From the NCBI GenBank assembly GCA_021846275.1, contig JAJZBZ010000001.1:806001-870000 (forward strand): 64,000 nucleotides of DNA, written 5' to 3'. The translations under genes were made by a program, and so were the position numbers. Below are positions 25,117 to 33,969 of this stretch, piece after piece. The stretch's first letter is position 1. Every line of letters starts with the position of its first letter. The notes beneath the pieces were generated by a model. It worked only from the letters and a program-made list of their open reading frames with translations, searched no databases and was not told where the DNA came from. This DNA is from Acidobacteriota bacterium. GTDB taxonomy: Bacteria > Acidobacteriota > Terriglobia > Terriglobales > Acidobacteriaceae.

Positions 25117-25707
25117 ATGGCACTGGTTCCCATGGTGGTTGAGCAGACGAGTCGCGGCGAACGCGCCTATGACATTTACTCGCGCCTGCTTCGCGACAAC
25201 ATCATCTTCCTCGGCACGCCGATCGATGATCAGATTGCCAACCTGGTGGTGGCGCAGATGCTGTTCCTCTCCGGCGAAGACCCGGAAAAGGATATTCAGC
25301 TCTACATCAACTCGCCGGGCGGCTCGATCACGGCGGGGCTGGCGATCTATGACACGATGCAGTTCATCAAGAACGATGTGGTGACCTATTGCATCGGGCA
25401 GGCGGCCAGCATGGGAGCGTTTCTGCTGCTCTCCGGCACGAAGGGCAAGCGATTCGCGCTGCCGAATTCGCGCATACTGATTCACCAGCCGTCGATGGGC
25501 GGGTTGAGCGGACAGGCGACGGACATTGATATTCACGCGCGGGAGATTCTGCGCATTCGCGAGATCACGAATACGCTGATGGCCAAGCATACCGGGCAGA
25601 CGCTGGAGCGGATCGAGCGGGACGTGGAGCGCGATTTCATCATGAATGCGCCGCAGGCCAAGGAGTACGGTATCATCGATGAAATCATCGACAGGCCGCG
25701 AAGCTGA
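25117..25707 (+). CDS. clpP: ATP-dependent Clp protease proteolytic subunit
   Basis: A 196-residue serine peptidase subunit of normal length with an intact triad: S98 in [10 protein letters not shown]123 in [11 protein letters not shown], and a conserved Asp in the C-terminal region near [11 protein letters not shown]. The I-Y-I-N-S-P-G-G-S motif forms the oxyanion strand. It assembles as a double-heptamer barrel and degrades substrates unfolded by ClpX, encoded 64 bases downstream. The start has only GAGAG as a possible ribosome site; GAGAAT lies 6 nt before the ATG, so a leaderless promoter inside the tig-clpP gap is possible. Confidence 0.97.
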   Translation: MALVPMVVEQTSRGERAYDIYSRLLRDNIIFLGTPIDDQIANLVVAQMLFLSGEDPEKDIQLYINSPGGSITAGLAIYDTMQFIKNDVVTYCIGQAASMGAFLLLSGTKGKRFALPNSRILIHQPSMGGLSGQATDIDIHAREILRIREITNTLMAKHTGQTLERIERDVERDFIMNAPQAKEYGIIDEIIDRPRS

Positions 25708-25771
25708 ACGGGAAGACGTTGGGGAGATGGATCGAAGTCGTGGATCGGGGACGATCAGGCGGGGGTAGGCA

Positions 25772-27049
25772 ATGAAAACTCGTTCGGGACCGGAAGACAC
25801 ATTACGCTGTTCGTTCTGCCACAAGTCACAGGATGCGGTGGCGAAGCTGATCTCCTCGCCGAGTGACTATCCGCGCGCGTATATCTGCGATGAGTGCGTG
25901 GGCGTGTGCAACTCGATTCTGGAAGATGACCGCTCGGAGGCCAATCCGTCGAGCGCACCGGCTCACCTGCCCAAGCCGCAGGAAGTGAAGACATTTCTTG
26001 ACGAGTACGTGATCGGGCAGGACCAGACGAAGAAGAAGCTGGCCGTGGCGGTTTACAACCACTACAAGCGAATCCAGATGAACCGGATGCGCAACAGCGA
26101 CGTGGAGCTTGCAAAGTCGAATATTCTGCTGCTCGGACCGACTGGCTCGGGCAAGACGCTGCTGGCGCATACGCTGGCGAAGATGCTGGATGTGCCGTTT
26201 GCGATTGTGGACGCGACCACGCTGACCGAGGCCGGGTATGTGGGCGAGGACGTGGAAAACATCATCCTGAAGCTGCTGCAGGCGGCGGACGGGGATGTGG
26301 CGCGCGCGCAGAGCGGGATCATCTACATCGACGAGATCGACAAGATTGGTCGCAAGGACGAGAATCCGTCGATCACGCGCGATGTCTCCGGGGAAGGCGT
26401 GCAGCAGGCGCTGCTGAAGATTCTGGAAGGTACGGTCGCGAATGTTCCTCCGCAGGGCGGACGCAAGCACCCGCACCAGGAGTTCACGGCGGTGGATACG
26501 ACGAATATTCTGTTCATCTGCGGCGGCGCGTTTGTGGGACTGGAGCGCGTGGTCGGTCGCAGGATCGGCAAAAAGGCGATGGGATTCAAGGCGACCGGCG
26601 ATGCGGAGCGGGATGGCGCGATTGCGCTGCGTCCGCAGCGGGATGCCGAGCTGCTGCGCCAGGTGGAACCGCAGGATCTGATCAAGTACGGGCTGATTCC
26701 GGAGTTTGTGGGCAGGCTGCCGGTGATGGGCGTGCTGGAAGAGCTGGATGAAGCGGCGCTGGTGGAGATTCTGACCAAGCCGAAGAACGCGATCCTGAAG
26801 CAGTATCAAAAGCTGTTTGAGTATGAGAATGTTCGGCTGCATTTCACCAGCGATGCTGTGGCCGCGGTGGCGCGCGAGGCGCTGCGCCGCAAGGTGGGCG
26901 CGCGCGGGCTGCGCATGATCCTGGAAGAGCTGATGCTGGACCTCATGTATCACCTGCCGAACAGCAAGCGCGTGCGCGATCTGGAGATTACGCGCGAGAT
27001 GGTCGAGCGGCGGGATCTTTCGCTGAGCCTGCTGGAAAAAGCTGGCTGA
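25772..27049 (+). CDS. clpX: ATP-dependent Clp protease ATP-binding subunit ClpX
   Basis: A 425-residue AAA+ unfoldase. The N-terminal zinc-binding domain has C13, C16, C39 and C42. Walker A is G-P-T-G-S-G-K-T at 122-129; Walker B is [10 protein letters not shown]. The pore loop G-Y-V-G-E-D and IGF-like region are replaced or followed by R-K-H-P-H-Q-E-F. The C-terminal small domain has K-V-G-A-R-G-L-R sensor 2. It feeds unfolded proteins into ClpP. It is the third gene of the tig-clpP-clpX operon. Confidence 0.97.
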   Translation: MKTRSGPEDTLRCSFCHKSQDAVAKLISSPSDYPRAYICDECVGVCNSILEDDRSEANPSSAPAHLPKPQEVKTFLDEYVIGQDQTKKKLAVAVYNHYKRIQMNRMRNSDVELAKSNILLLGPTGSGKTLLAHTLAKMLDVPFAIVDATTLTEAGYVGEDVENIILKLLQAADGDVARAQSGIIYIDEIDKIGRKDENPSITRDVSGEGVQQALLKILEGTVANVPPQGGRKHPHQEFTAVDTTNILFICGGAFVGLERVVGRRIGKKAMGFKATGDAERDGAIALRPQRDAELLRQVEPQDLIKYGLIPEFVGRLPVMGVLEELDEAALVEILTKPKNAILKQYQKLFEYENVRLHFTSDAVAAVAREALRRKVGARGLRMILEELMLDLMYHLPNSKRVRDLEITREMVERRDLSLSLLEKAG

Positions 27050-27160
27050 GGCGGCGATTCCAGCACTGCGGTTTTTCTTTGCTTCGGCTACTGTCCGCGC
27101 CGACACTCGACGCTCGGTCTGTGCTTGACACGGCGCGTGGCCATCGCTGAGGCTGGGTGC

Positions 27161-28522
27161 ATGTACCGGTTTCGCAAAGCACTGCTCCTCCCTTCCCTCT
27201 TCGCAATTCTTACTTCGCTGCTGATGCTGCCAGGTGCTGCGCTGGAGCGTCAGCCGCAATCGGCTTACCATGCGCGGCGCGTGGCGCTGGGGAATGCGCT
27301 GCACGGGGGCGTGGCGATTCTGTTTGCCGCCGAGGAGCCGCTGCTGGACTTCATGCCGTATCGGCAGGATGCGGATTTCTATTACCTGACGGGATGGAAT
27401 GAGCCGGGCGCGGCGCTGCTGGTGGCGGGCGCGGATGCGAATGGCAAGCCTGCGCGCGGCTATCGCGAGATTCTGTTTCTGCCGACGCGGAATCTGCGGA
27501 TGGAGAAGTACACCGGCGTGAAGATGGACGCGGCGACGCCGGGCGCGGCGCGGCGCGCGGGCGTGGACGAGGTGATGCCGATGACGGCGCTGCCGTCGGT
27601 GCTGGGCGCGATGATCGTGGCCGACCGTGGCGTGGCTGGCAAACTGTGGACGGAGCCGGGTGAGGCTACCGCGGCCGCCCTGCTGCCGTGGACGGCGACG
27701 ACGCTGGGCGACGACGCGCCGCCGAAGGCGCACGACCTGACGGAGCTGACGACACCGCTGCGACAGATCAAGGATGCGGGCGAGATTGCGCTGCTGACCA
27801 AGGCGGCGAATGCGTCGATGGACGCGCAGAGGCTGATGATTCGCTCGGTGAAGCCGGGCGTGACGGAGCGGGCGATTGCCGGCGAGATGATTGCGCGGAT
27901 GATGGAAAATGGCTGCGAGCGGCCGTCGTATGCGCCGATTGTGGGCGCGGGAATCAACTCGACGACGCTGCATTATTCGGAAAATTCGGCAACGATGGAG
28001 GCAGGCGACGTGGTGGTGGTGGATGCGGCCTGCGAGTACAGCATGTACGCCTCGGACATTACGCGGACGGTGCCGGTTTCCGGGCATTTCACGGCGCGAC
28101 AGCGGGAGGTGTATGACGTTGTGCTGGGCGCGCAGCGCGCGGCTGCGGCGGCCTTTGTGGCGGGAAAATCGACGATCAACGATCCCTACCATCGCGACCC
28201 GAATTCGCTGGATTCGGTCGCGTGGCAGTATATCCACGACCACGGCAAGGGACTGCACGGCGAGCCGCTGAGCGATTACTGGATTCACGGGCTGGGACAC
28301 ATGGTCGGGATCGACGTTCATGATCCGGCGCAGTACCCGGTGGTGCTGAAGCCGGGGATGGTCTTCACGATCGAGCCGGGAGTTTATATTCCGCAGGAGA
28401 AGCTTGGCGTGCGCATTGAGGACACGTTCGTTGTGGGCGCGGATGGCAGGCTGATCGACCTGATTGCCAGCCTGCCGCACACGGCTGAGCATGTGGAGGC
28501 AGCGATGAAGGCGAAGCAATGA
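27161..28522 (+). CDS. exported M24B metallopeptidase (Xaa-Pro aminopeptidase type)
   Basis: A 453-residue protein from ATG 27161 with GAGG upstream; it begins with a signal peptide (L-L-L-P-S-L-F-A-I-L-T-S-L-L-M-L-P-G-A-A). The N-terminal creatinase-like domain is followed by a pita-bread catalytic domain with all expected dinuclear metal ligands: V-V-V-D-A-A-C-E-Y and S-D-I-T-R-T-V (two Asp), H-G-L-G-H-M-V-G-I-D-V-H-D (His), E-P-G-V-Y-I (Glu) and R-I-E-D-T-F (Glu). It removes N-terminal residues before proline. Its stop codon overlaps the start of the next gene (ATGA), so translation is coupled. Confidence 0.9.
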   Translation: MYRFRKALLLPSLFAILTSLLMLPGAALERQPQSAYHARRVALGNALHGGVAILFAAEEPLLDFMPYRQDADFYYLTGWNEPGAALLVAGADANGKPARGYREILFLPTRNLRMEKYTGVKMDAATPGAARRAGVDEVMPMTALPSVLGAMIVADRGVAGKLWTEPGEATAAALLPWTATTLGDDAPPKAHDLTELTTPLRQIKDAGEIALLTKAANASMDAQRLMIRSVKPGVTERAIAGEMIARMMENGCERPSYAPIVGAGINSTTLHYSENSATMEAGDVVVVDAACEYSMYASDITRTVPVSGHFTARQREVYDVVLGAQRAAAAAFVAGKSTINDPYHRDPNSLDSVAWQYIHDHGKGLHGEPLSDYWIHGLGHMVGIDVHDPAQYPVVLKPGMVFTIEPGVYIPQEKLGVRIEDTFVVGADGRLIDLIASLPHTAEHVEAAMKAKQ

Positions 28523-28872
28523 ATTCGATGCGGAAGACGGCGGACGACGAGGCGGAATCGCCGCTCGACGTGGCCGGGCTATGCCGCGTCTTTCGCGCGC
28601 AGCTTGCGGCCTGCCTCACAGAAAGCGCTGGCGGACGCGCGGGGCTGTTCGCCGCGAGCGCAGACGAAGTGGAGCCGTGGCCGGAGGCGGAGAAACTGCG
28701 CGCGCTGGCCGTGGCGATTCATGGGTTGACGGCGCAGCTTCGGCTTGATCTGGAGGACGCGAGAGTGGTGGACGAGTATCTGGACCTGTGCTCGATGCAC
28801 GGCGAGAGCCACCCGGGCGAGGCGCGGCTGGCGAGGCAGTTTCTGGAGCATCTGGAGACGGGCGCGGCATGA
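28519..28872 (+). CDS. small cytoplasmic protein of unknown function, coupled to the M24 peptidase gene
   Basis: A 117-residue, mostly helical, acidic protein without signal or membrane segments. It overlaps the M24 gene by ATGA at its start and the next membrane protein gene by ATGA at its end, which marks a three-gene translationally coupled unit. Notable short stretches: L-R-A-L-A-V-A-I-H-G-L-T-A-Q-L and Y-L-D-L-C-S-M-H-G-E-S-H. I do not recognise a family. Confidence 0.65.
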   Translation: MNSMRKTADDEAESPLDVAGLCRVFRAQLAACLTESAGGRAGLFAASADEVEPWPEAEKLRALAVAIHGLTAQLRLDLEDARVVDEYLDLCSMHGESHPGEARLARQFLEHLETGAA

Positions 28873-29255
28873 TCGTTCTGCGCACATTTCTGACGCTGGT
28901 GGCGGGGTTTGCGGCGATGGCGGCTGTGCTTGCGCTGGCTGCCGTGATGGCGCGATGGGTTGGACGAAAAAATGGCAGCGAGGGTGGCAGGTCGTCCGCA
29001 GGCGAGATGGCGTGGAATCTGGCGGCAACACTGCTGGCCGCGCTGGTCGGAGGGTATGTGACGGCGACGGTTGCCCCGCTGAATCCGCTGATTCACGCAC
29101 TGGCGCTGGCGCTGATCGTGCTGCTGCTGGGTGGGATGAGCGCCGTGCAACAACGCGGGCAAGCACCGATCTGGTTTGCGCTGCTGATGGTTGCGCTGGC
29201 TCCGTGCGCGGTGATTCTGGGCGGGCTGCTGCGGCTGAAGCAGCTTGGCATCTGA
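28869..29255 (+). CDS. small integral membrane protein of unknown function
   Basis: A 128-residue protein starting at the ATG that overlaps the previous stop; longer versions of the frame would run through the upstream gene. It has four hydrophobic helices (about residues 3-28, 50-70, 76-92 and 102-122). There is a G-G-Y-V-T-A-T-V-A-P motif between helices 2 and 3. No family is recognised. Context: last gene of the M24 unit, ended by a strong bidirectional terminator. Confidence 0.7.
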   Translation: MIVLRTFLTLVAGFAAMAAVLALAAVMARWVGRKNGSEGGRSSAGEMAWNLAATLLAALVGGYVTATVAPLNPLIHALALALIVLLLGGMSAVQQRGQAPIWFALLMVALAPCAVILGGLLRLKQLGI

Positions 29256-29283
29256 TGGGCATCAAGAGGGATCAGAAAATGAA

Positions 29284-29313
29284 ACGGCCCTCCCGCGTTT
29301 GCAGGAGGGCCGT
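29284..29313. terminator. bidirectional hairpin terminator between convergent genes
   Basis: A 10-bp perfect stem, ACGGCCCTCC with its complement, around a 10-nt loop. It lies 28 nt past the plus-strand stop and 17 nt past the minus-strand stop at 29331. The flanks are A/T-rich only on the left (GAAA), which favours minus-strand use. Confidence 0.75.
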
Positions 29314-29330
29314 GGAAACGCCCGAACTGA

Positions 29331-30215
29331 TTACCAGCGCAGGCCGATGGTGATGGGCACGAGTTCGGTGCGTCCCAGGCCCTGAGAGCTACCCTTGCCG
29401 GGCGTGTCGATCCAGAGATAGCGAGCCTCAACGTAGATGCGGAGACGGCTGACGCCACCCATGTCCGGGCTGCCCAGGCGGTGAGACAGACCGAGTCCAC
29501 CGTTAATGCCACCCTGGTTGCTGGAGAAGTGGCTGACGGTCACATTCGAGTAGCCGCCGTAGCAGAAGTAGTAGCAGTAGGTGACGGGTTGAGGATCGGT
29601 GAAGCTGGTCAGTTTGCGATAGAAGCCGCCGCCGCCGGTGAGGTAAATGTCACTGGCGCGCTTAGGGAAGAGATCGTAAACCGGATCGACGGTGAAGGAC
29701 CAGATGTGCGCGTTGCCGCCGGCGGATCCGGCCTGGCGCGTGAGAAATGCGGGCAGCTTGTCGTCGATGAACTGGTATTCAACCAGAGCGCTGAGATGGC
29801 TGGTGAACTTCCATCCCGCGCCGAGCGTGACCTGCGGACCCCAGGTGATGACCTTGGAATCGGGGCCATACGGAGCATCGGCACCACCACCACCCTCGAA
29901 TGAGAGATGGTTTTTCCAGCCGGTGGCATGACGGTTGTAGCCGTGATAGACCTGGCCGCCCGCCGCAGGATTGGCTGCCGGCTCCGGTGCCGCAGGCAGC
30001 GCCGTCAGCCCTGCCGTCAGGTCGCCCACCCCGTCCGTGCTCCAGGCATCGGAGCTGGAAAGCCCGGTGGTGGAGCTGGAAAACGAGTTGCTGTCAGCAG
30101 TCGGATTGGCAGCCGCGCGCGCGGGCAGAGCGGCGAACGAAAGCAGCCCGAATGCGGCGACCAGAGCGGTGGCACTCACTGAGCGGGAAGAACGGAAACG
30201 GGAAGGTTGGGACAT
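29331..30215 (-). CDS. outer-membrane beta-barrel protein (OmpA/porin-like)
   Basis: A 294-residue protein from ATG 30215, decided by GAGG 6 nt upstream. A signal peptide (A-T-A-L-V-A-A-F-G-L-L-S-F-A-A-L-P-A-R-A) is followed by a Ser/Ala-rich linker and about eight amphipathic beta strands (L-S-F-E-G-G-G-G-A-D-A, V-T-L-G-A-G-W-K-F-T, S-A-L-V-E-Y-Q-F, I-Y-L-T-G-G-G-G-F-Y-R-K, L-R-I-Y-V-E-A-R-Y-L-W-I, I-T-I-G-L-R-W at the end). The terminal W is typical of barrel proteins recognised by BamA. A loop carries an unusual aromatic, Cys-containing T-Y-C-Y-Y-F-C-Y-G-G-Y. Specific function unknown. Confidence 0.8.
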   Translation of the reverse strand: MSQPSRFRSSRSVSATALVAAFGLLSFAALPARAAANPTADSNSFSSSTTGLSSSDAWSTDGVGDLTAGLTALPAAPEPAANPAAGGQVYHGYNRHATGWKNHLSFEGGGGADAPYGPDSKVITWGPQVTLGAGWKFTSHLSALVEYQFIDDKLPAFLTRQAGSAGGNAHIWSFTVDPVYDLFPKRASDIYLTGGGGFYRKLTSFTDPQPVTYCYYFCYGGYSNVTVSHFSSNQGGINGGLGLSHRLGSPDMGGVSRLRIYVEARYLWIDTPGKGSSQGLGRTELVPITIGLRW

Positions 30216-30547
30216 GGTGCACCTCGAAAAGGTATTTGAACTTCGTTCTCGACGAATTGGATGCTGCGCACTCCACATGGTTTGACACGGAATGCGTGGA
30301 AAAGTTGCAGTCGGTGCGCTTTCGTTCAGGTCATCAAAACAGCGTGTCAGAGTTTCGAGCAGAACCGCAACAGGTGAACCGGGAGTAATAACTGGCCGGA
30401 CTGCCGTTCTGTGAGGAACGGCAGCATTGGCATGGACTTCGCCGTGCGCAGTAGCTGTGATTCCGCCCAACACCCTGACCTGTTGGAAACAGACTGCAGC
30501 GGGTTGGTTGCTCAGCGCGTACTGCTGTCCGGTATGCGCATCGGAGA
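30216..30547. other. 332-bp intergenic region with a palindromic repeat
   Basis: It separates rng from the beta-barrel gene, both on the minus strand. The centre is occupied by the palindromic element at 30362-30463, which would act as the 3' end of the rng transcript. The barrel gene's promoter must lie in 30216-30361, but no clear -35/-10 pair stands out. Confidence 0.5.
30362..30463. repeat. 102-bp palindromic element (type B, copy 1)
   Basis: A central 9-bp hairpin (CTGCCGTTC at 30401-30409 with 30416-30424) has its centre at 30412.5. The outer ends (30362-30371 and 30454-30463) are a 7-of-10 inverted repeat on the same centre. The right 48-bp arm matches the reverse complement of the left arm of the element at 58809-58910 at about 41 of 48 positions by eye. 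It lies downstream of rng. Confidence 0.8.
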
Positions 30548-33388
30548 TCAGCCCTGAATGTCGAACTGCTCCGGATGAAGCGTGGCGTCGTTCTTGACCA
30601 GCACGCTCTTTCCTGTGAGCGATTCGAACTCGCCGAGCCAGCGGGCGTTGCCGGATTTGAGCACCTTGGCCGTCTCCGGATGAACGCGCAGCGTGATCTC
30701 GCTCTGCTCGAAGTGGCGACGCATCTTGCGCATCTCGCTGTAGATTTCGTTGGCCACGGTGGTTGGACTTTTCACCATGCCGGTGGCCTGGCAGACCGGG
30801 CAGGGCACGCTGAGCGTGCGCTCCAGCGACTGCTTGACACGCTTTCGCGTAATGGCCACGAGTCCAAAGTCATTGAACTGGAGAACCTTGGTCGGAGCGC
30901 GATCCTGCTTGAGCGCCTCTTCGAGCGCCGTGAGCACGCGCGCGCGATTTCGGCGCTCGTCCATGTCGATGAAGTCGATGACGATGATGCCGCCGAGGTC
31001 ACGGAGGCGAATCTGGCGCACGATCTCCGGAATGGCGTCGAGGTTGGTCCTGAGGATGGTGTCCTCGAGGCGAGCCGTCTTGCCGACGTATTTTCCGGTG
31101 TTGATGTCGATGGCGACGAGCGCCTCGGTCTGGTTGATGACGATCGAGCCGCCGCTCTTGAGCCAGACCTTGGAGCGCAGAGCCTTGGAAATCTCATCCT
31201 GAATGCCGAAGTGCTCAAAGAGCGGAAGCTCCTTGTTGTAGAGCTTGACGCGGCGCACGAGTTCCGGCGAGAAGCGGTTGAGGAAGCGGACGATGCGCTC
31301 GTAATCGGCTTCGGAATCGACCCAGATGTGGGAGAAATTGTCGCTGACCTGGTCGCGCAGGATGCGTTCGATGAGGTTGAGGTCGTGGTAGATGAGCGCG
31401 GGAGGACGGGAACTGTCGGCGCGCTGGCGAATCTCGCTCCAGAGATGAATGAGGAAGCGGAGATCGGCGCGCAGCTCGTCTTCGCTGGCCCCTTCGGCAG
31501 CCGTGCGGACGATGAATCCGCCGGTGGCCTCGCCGCGCTCGCTGAGCAGAATCCGCTTGAGGCGCTGACGCTCCTCGTCGGACTCGATCTTGCGGCTGAC
31601 GCCGACGTGACTGACCGTGGGCATGAAGACGAGGAAGCGGCCAGGGAGCGCGATGTGGCTGGTGATGCGAGCGCCCTTTTGCGCGATCGGCTCCTTGGCA
31701 ATCTGGACGAGAATCTCCTGGCCGGGCTTGAGCAGGTCGCTGATGATGGGCAGGTCAGAGGTCTGCGCGGCGCGGCGCGTCATGGGACGGCGAGCTTCGC
31801 CCGTGGAACGCTCGGACGAACGGCCTTCGCGCGGCTCACGACTGTCGCGGGATTCGCGGTTGTCGCGGCCACGTCCGCCGCGTCCCCGGTTACGGCTTTG
31901 GCCGCCGCGGCCACGTCCGGAGCCGTCACGCGGTGAGCCGGATTCTCCGTCGCGCACGGGGCGCTGGTGGGTTTCCAACTGGACCTCGTGGAGCATCTCG
32001 CCGATGACGCCGGAGCGGACCTGCTGCTGGAGGGTTTCTTCTTCGAGATCGGAGGAATCGTGCTCGTCGGAGACGCGCAGCGCGTGGTGCGAGAGATCGT
32101 ACTCCTCGGCTTCAATCTCCTCTTCTTCGACATGGCCACTGCCGGGCGAAAAAGCGGAAACGCCGCGCACAGTCGGCTTTTTGCCCGGCTCAGCGGTTTC
32201 GCTGCGACGGCGACCGCCGAAGAGATCTTTCAGGCGGAAGGTGCTGGGCGGGATGGGATCGACATCGTGGCGGGCCGAAGCCTCGTGAATCTCCTCTTCG
32301 CTGAACTCTTCCTCAACGAACTCCTCGACGATCTGAGGCGAAGCAGCGGCGGGTTCAGCCGTGTGTCCTTCAACGGAAGCGGCGTGAACTTCATTTTCCT
32401 GCGCATTCGACTGCGCGCTGGAGGACGCGCTGGCTTGCAGCGTGGCCGGAGCGGCCGGAGCCGCAGACTGGCCGCGATGCCGGGCGAGAGATTCGCCGGG
32501 CAGCAGGCCCGTTCCATCCCACTGAATCTCGGTCTCGATGAGCGTGGAAGGCCGGGATGGCTTGAAGGCCGGAGGCGCTGGCGATGCTTTGGCCGCGGGC
32601 TTTGCAGCAGCTGCGCTCGGCTCAGCCTCAGGCACTCCGCCGTATCGCGCCAGCGATTCGCCGGGCAGCACGAATGCGGGCGCGGATGTGGCCGCGGATC
32701 TGCCGCGACGGCTGTCAGGCTGAGGCGCGTCACCGACCGGGTGAGTGGCACCGGCGTTGAGCTTGACGGACGGGTCGATTTCGAACTCGGCAACTGAAGA
32801 TTGCGGGCCTCCGGTCACCTGTCCGGAATCGCTGACGGATGAAGTTGCTTCTTCCGGCTCATCGCGACGACCGCCTCTGCGACGGCGACGACCGCGCCAG
32901 CGCCGCGTGCCGGAGGCGTCGTCGGTATCGCCAGCAGCCGATTCATCGGCAGACAAACCCTCGGTCGCTTCAGACGGGCTGGAGACCGGGGCAATGTTCA
33001 GGGTCTGGTTCTGGGTGGGAGCGTTCGGTGCCGCAGCTGCGCTGCGCGGCTCGCGTCCGCCGCCGCTCTGGCGGCGAGAACCGTCGTTGCCGGTTTGCTG
33101 GCGGATCGGAGTTCCCTGGGTGGTTGCCCGCTCCAGTTCGTCGGCGTCTTCCGGTTCTTCCAGTTCAAGGAAGTCGGTGACGTAAAGGAAGGCGTCGCGT
33201 TCGAGGCCGATATCAACGAATGCCGACTGCATGCCGGGCAGGACGCGGGTTACGCGACCCTTGTAAATCGAACCGGCGAGCGTGTACTCATTTTCGCGCT
33301 CGTAATAGATCTCAGAAAGCTGATCGTCTTCAAGAATGGCAAGCCGCGTTTCATGCGGCGTGCTGGATATACAAATCTCCTTGGCCAT
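30548..33388 (-). CDS. rng: ribonuclease E/G with a very large insert in the S1 domain
   Basis: A 946-residue protein from ATG 33388 (AAGG 5 nt upstream). Residues 38-78 begin an S1 RNA-binding domain (I-Y-K-G-R-V-T-R-V, A-F-V-D-I-G-L-E-R), which resumes only near residue 557 (E-I-L-V-Q-I-A-K-E-P). The roughly 475 residues between are charged, Pro/Ala/Arg-rich and probably disordered; they contain two copies of L-P-G-E-S-L-A-R. Then come the 5'-sensor/RNase H-like part, the catalytic Asp pair (A-I-D-I-N-T-G and V-I-D-F-I-D-M-D) and the zinc link C-P-V-C. It processes rRNA/tRNA and decays mRNA. A long hairpin-rich leader precedes it. Confidence 0.92.
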   Translation of the reverse strand: MAKEICISSTPHETRLAILEDDQLSEIYYERENEYTLAGSIYKGRVTRVLPGMQSAFVDIGLERDAFLYVTDFLELEEPEDADELERATTQGTPIRQQTGNDGSRRQSGGGREPRSAAAAPNAPTQNQTLNIAPVSSPSEATEGLSADESAAGDTDDASGTRRWRGRRRRRGGRRDEPEEATSSVSDSGQVTGGPQSSVAEFEIDPSVKLNAGATHPVGDAPQPDSRRGRSAATSAPAFVLPGESLARYGGVPEAEPSAAAAKPAAKASPAPPAFKPSRPSTLIETEIQWDGTGLLPGESLARHRGQSAAPAAPATLQASASSSAQSNAQENEVHAASVEGHTAEPAAASPQIVEEFVEEEFSEEEIHEASARHDVDPIPPSTFRLKDLFGGRRRSETAEPGKKPTVRGVSAFSPGSGHVEEEEIEAEEYDLSHHALRVSDEHDSSDLEEETLQQQVRSGVIGEMLHEVQLETHQRPVRDGESGSPRDGSGRGRGGQSRNRGRGGRGRDNRESRDSREPREGRSSERSTGEARRPMTRRAAQTSDLPIISDLLKPGQEILVQIAKEPIAQKGARITSHIALPGRFLVFMPTVSHVGVSRKIESDEERQRLKRILLSERGEATGGFIVRTAAEGASEDELRADLRFLIHLWSEIRQRADSSRPPALIYHDLNLIERILRDQVSDNFSHIWVDSEADYERIVRFLNRFSPELVRRVKLYNKELPLFEHFGIQDEISKALRSKVWLKSGGSIVINQTEALVAIDINTGKYVGKTARLEDTILRTNLDAIPEIVRQIRLRDLGGIIVIDFIDMDERRNRARVLTALEEALKQDRAPTKVLQFNDFGLVAITRKRVKQSLERTLSVPCPVCQATGMVKSPTTVANEIYSEMRKMRRHFEQSEITLRVHPETAKVLKSGNARWLGEFESLTGKSVLVKNDATLHPEQFDIQG

Positions 33389-33969
33389 GTTGCCTTTCTG
33401 TCCTGGGACAAGCCACGAGGACAACCGGCAGGGCACTCAACTGCGGAGAGACTCGAACAAGAGGAGGTGAATTTTCAGGCATCCCCGCCGCTCGAACACC
33501 CTGCGGGGTGGAGCGGGAGATGGCCACCGGCTCAGTGCGCGGGATGCGCGCGTGAGCCAGGCTCGAAGGCGAAACAGCGCGGCGAATCCGCCTCGTGTTT
33601 CGGCTGAGCTTCTGGCAATTTCCTGTTGGAAGCAAAGATGTTGTGGCAATTCCAGCCGGGGTCGGCAAACTCCGCATCAGCTTGAAAGCTGCGCGTCTGG
33701 CCTGCCGTTTCCCTGGTGATGCCGTTCGGCTGAACGATTGCAGGCATGCGGTGAGCAGCGAAACGAACAGGGCCGGGCACAACCGTGCGATCCCCCTGTG
33801 TTGCACTGCGTATTCGCCTGTGAGCCGACAACCGTCAACTGCCCGTCTTTGCGTCTTCATTCATCCCAATCCTGCCGGAGCGCTCGGTCAGTGGACCCGC
33901 CGGCCAGTGATGGTAGTTTTCGGATACCTGCCGAGGAAGCGGTCAGGCATCCCTTTTTACTGCATAAAC
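33389..33969. other. 581-bp gene-free leader region upstream of rng, rich in hairpins
   Basis: It lies between rodA (upstream, same strand) and rng. I see no convincing gene; the open frames here are GC-driven and overlap rng. Three strong stem-loops stand out: 33488-33516 (CCGCTC outer stem with CACCC/GGGTG inner stem and TGCG loop), 33569-33601 (CGAAACA outer, GGCG/CGCC inner) and 33700-33745 (GCCTGC outer, CGTTC/GAACG inner). This is consistent with a long structured 5' untranslated region for RNase E/G, as in the known autoregulated E. coli rne leader; that function is inferred. Confidence 0.5.

Noticed and set aside
25826-28519. 897-residue minus-strand open frame opposite clpX and the M24 peptidase gene
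   Set aside because: Spans two clearly real plus-strand genes and is Arg/His-rich; no family features.
33351-33860. 169-residue minus-strand open frame in the rng leader
   Set aside because: Overlaps the rng start, low-complexity Arg/Pro composition, no ribosome site; the region is better read as an untranslated leader.
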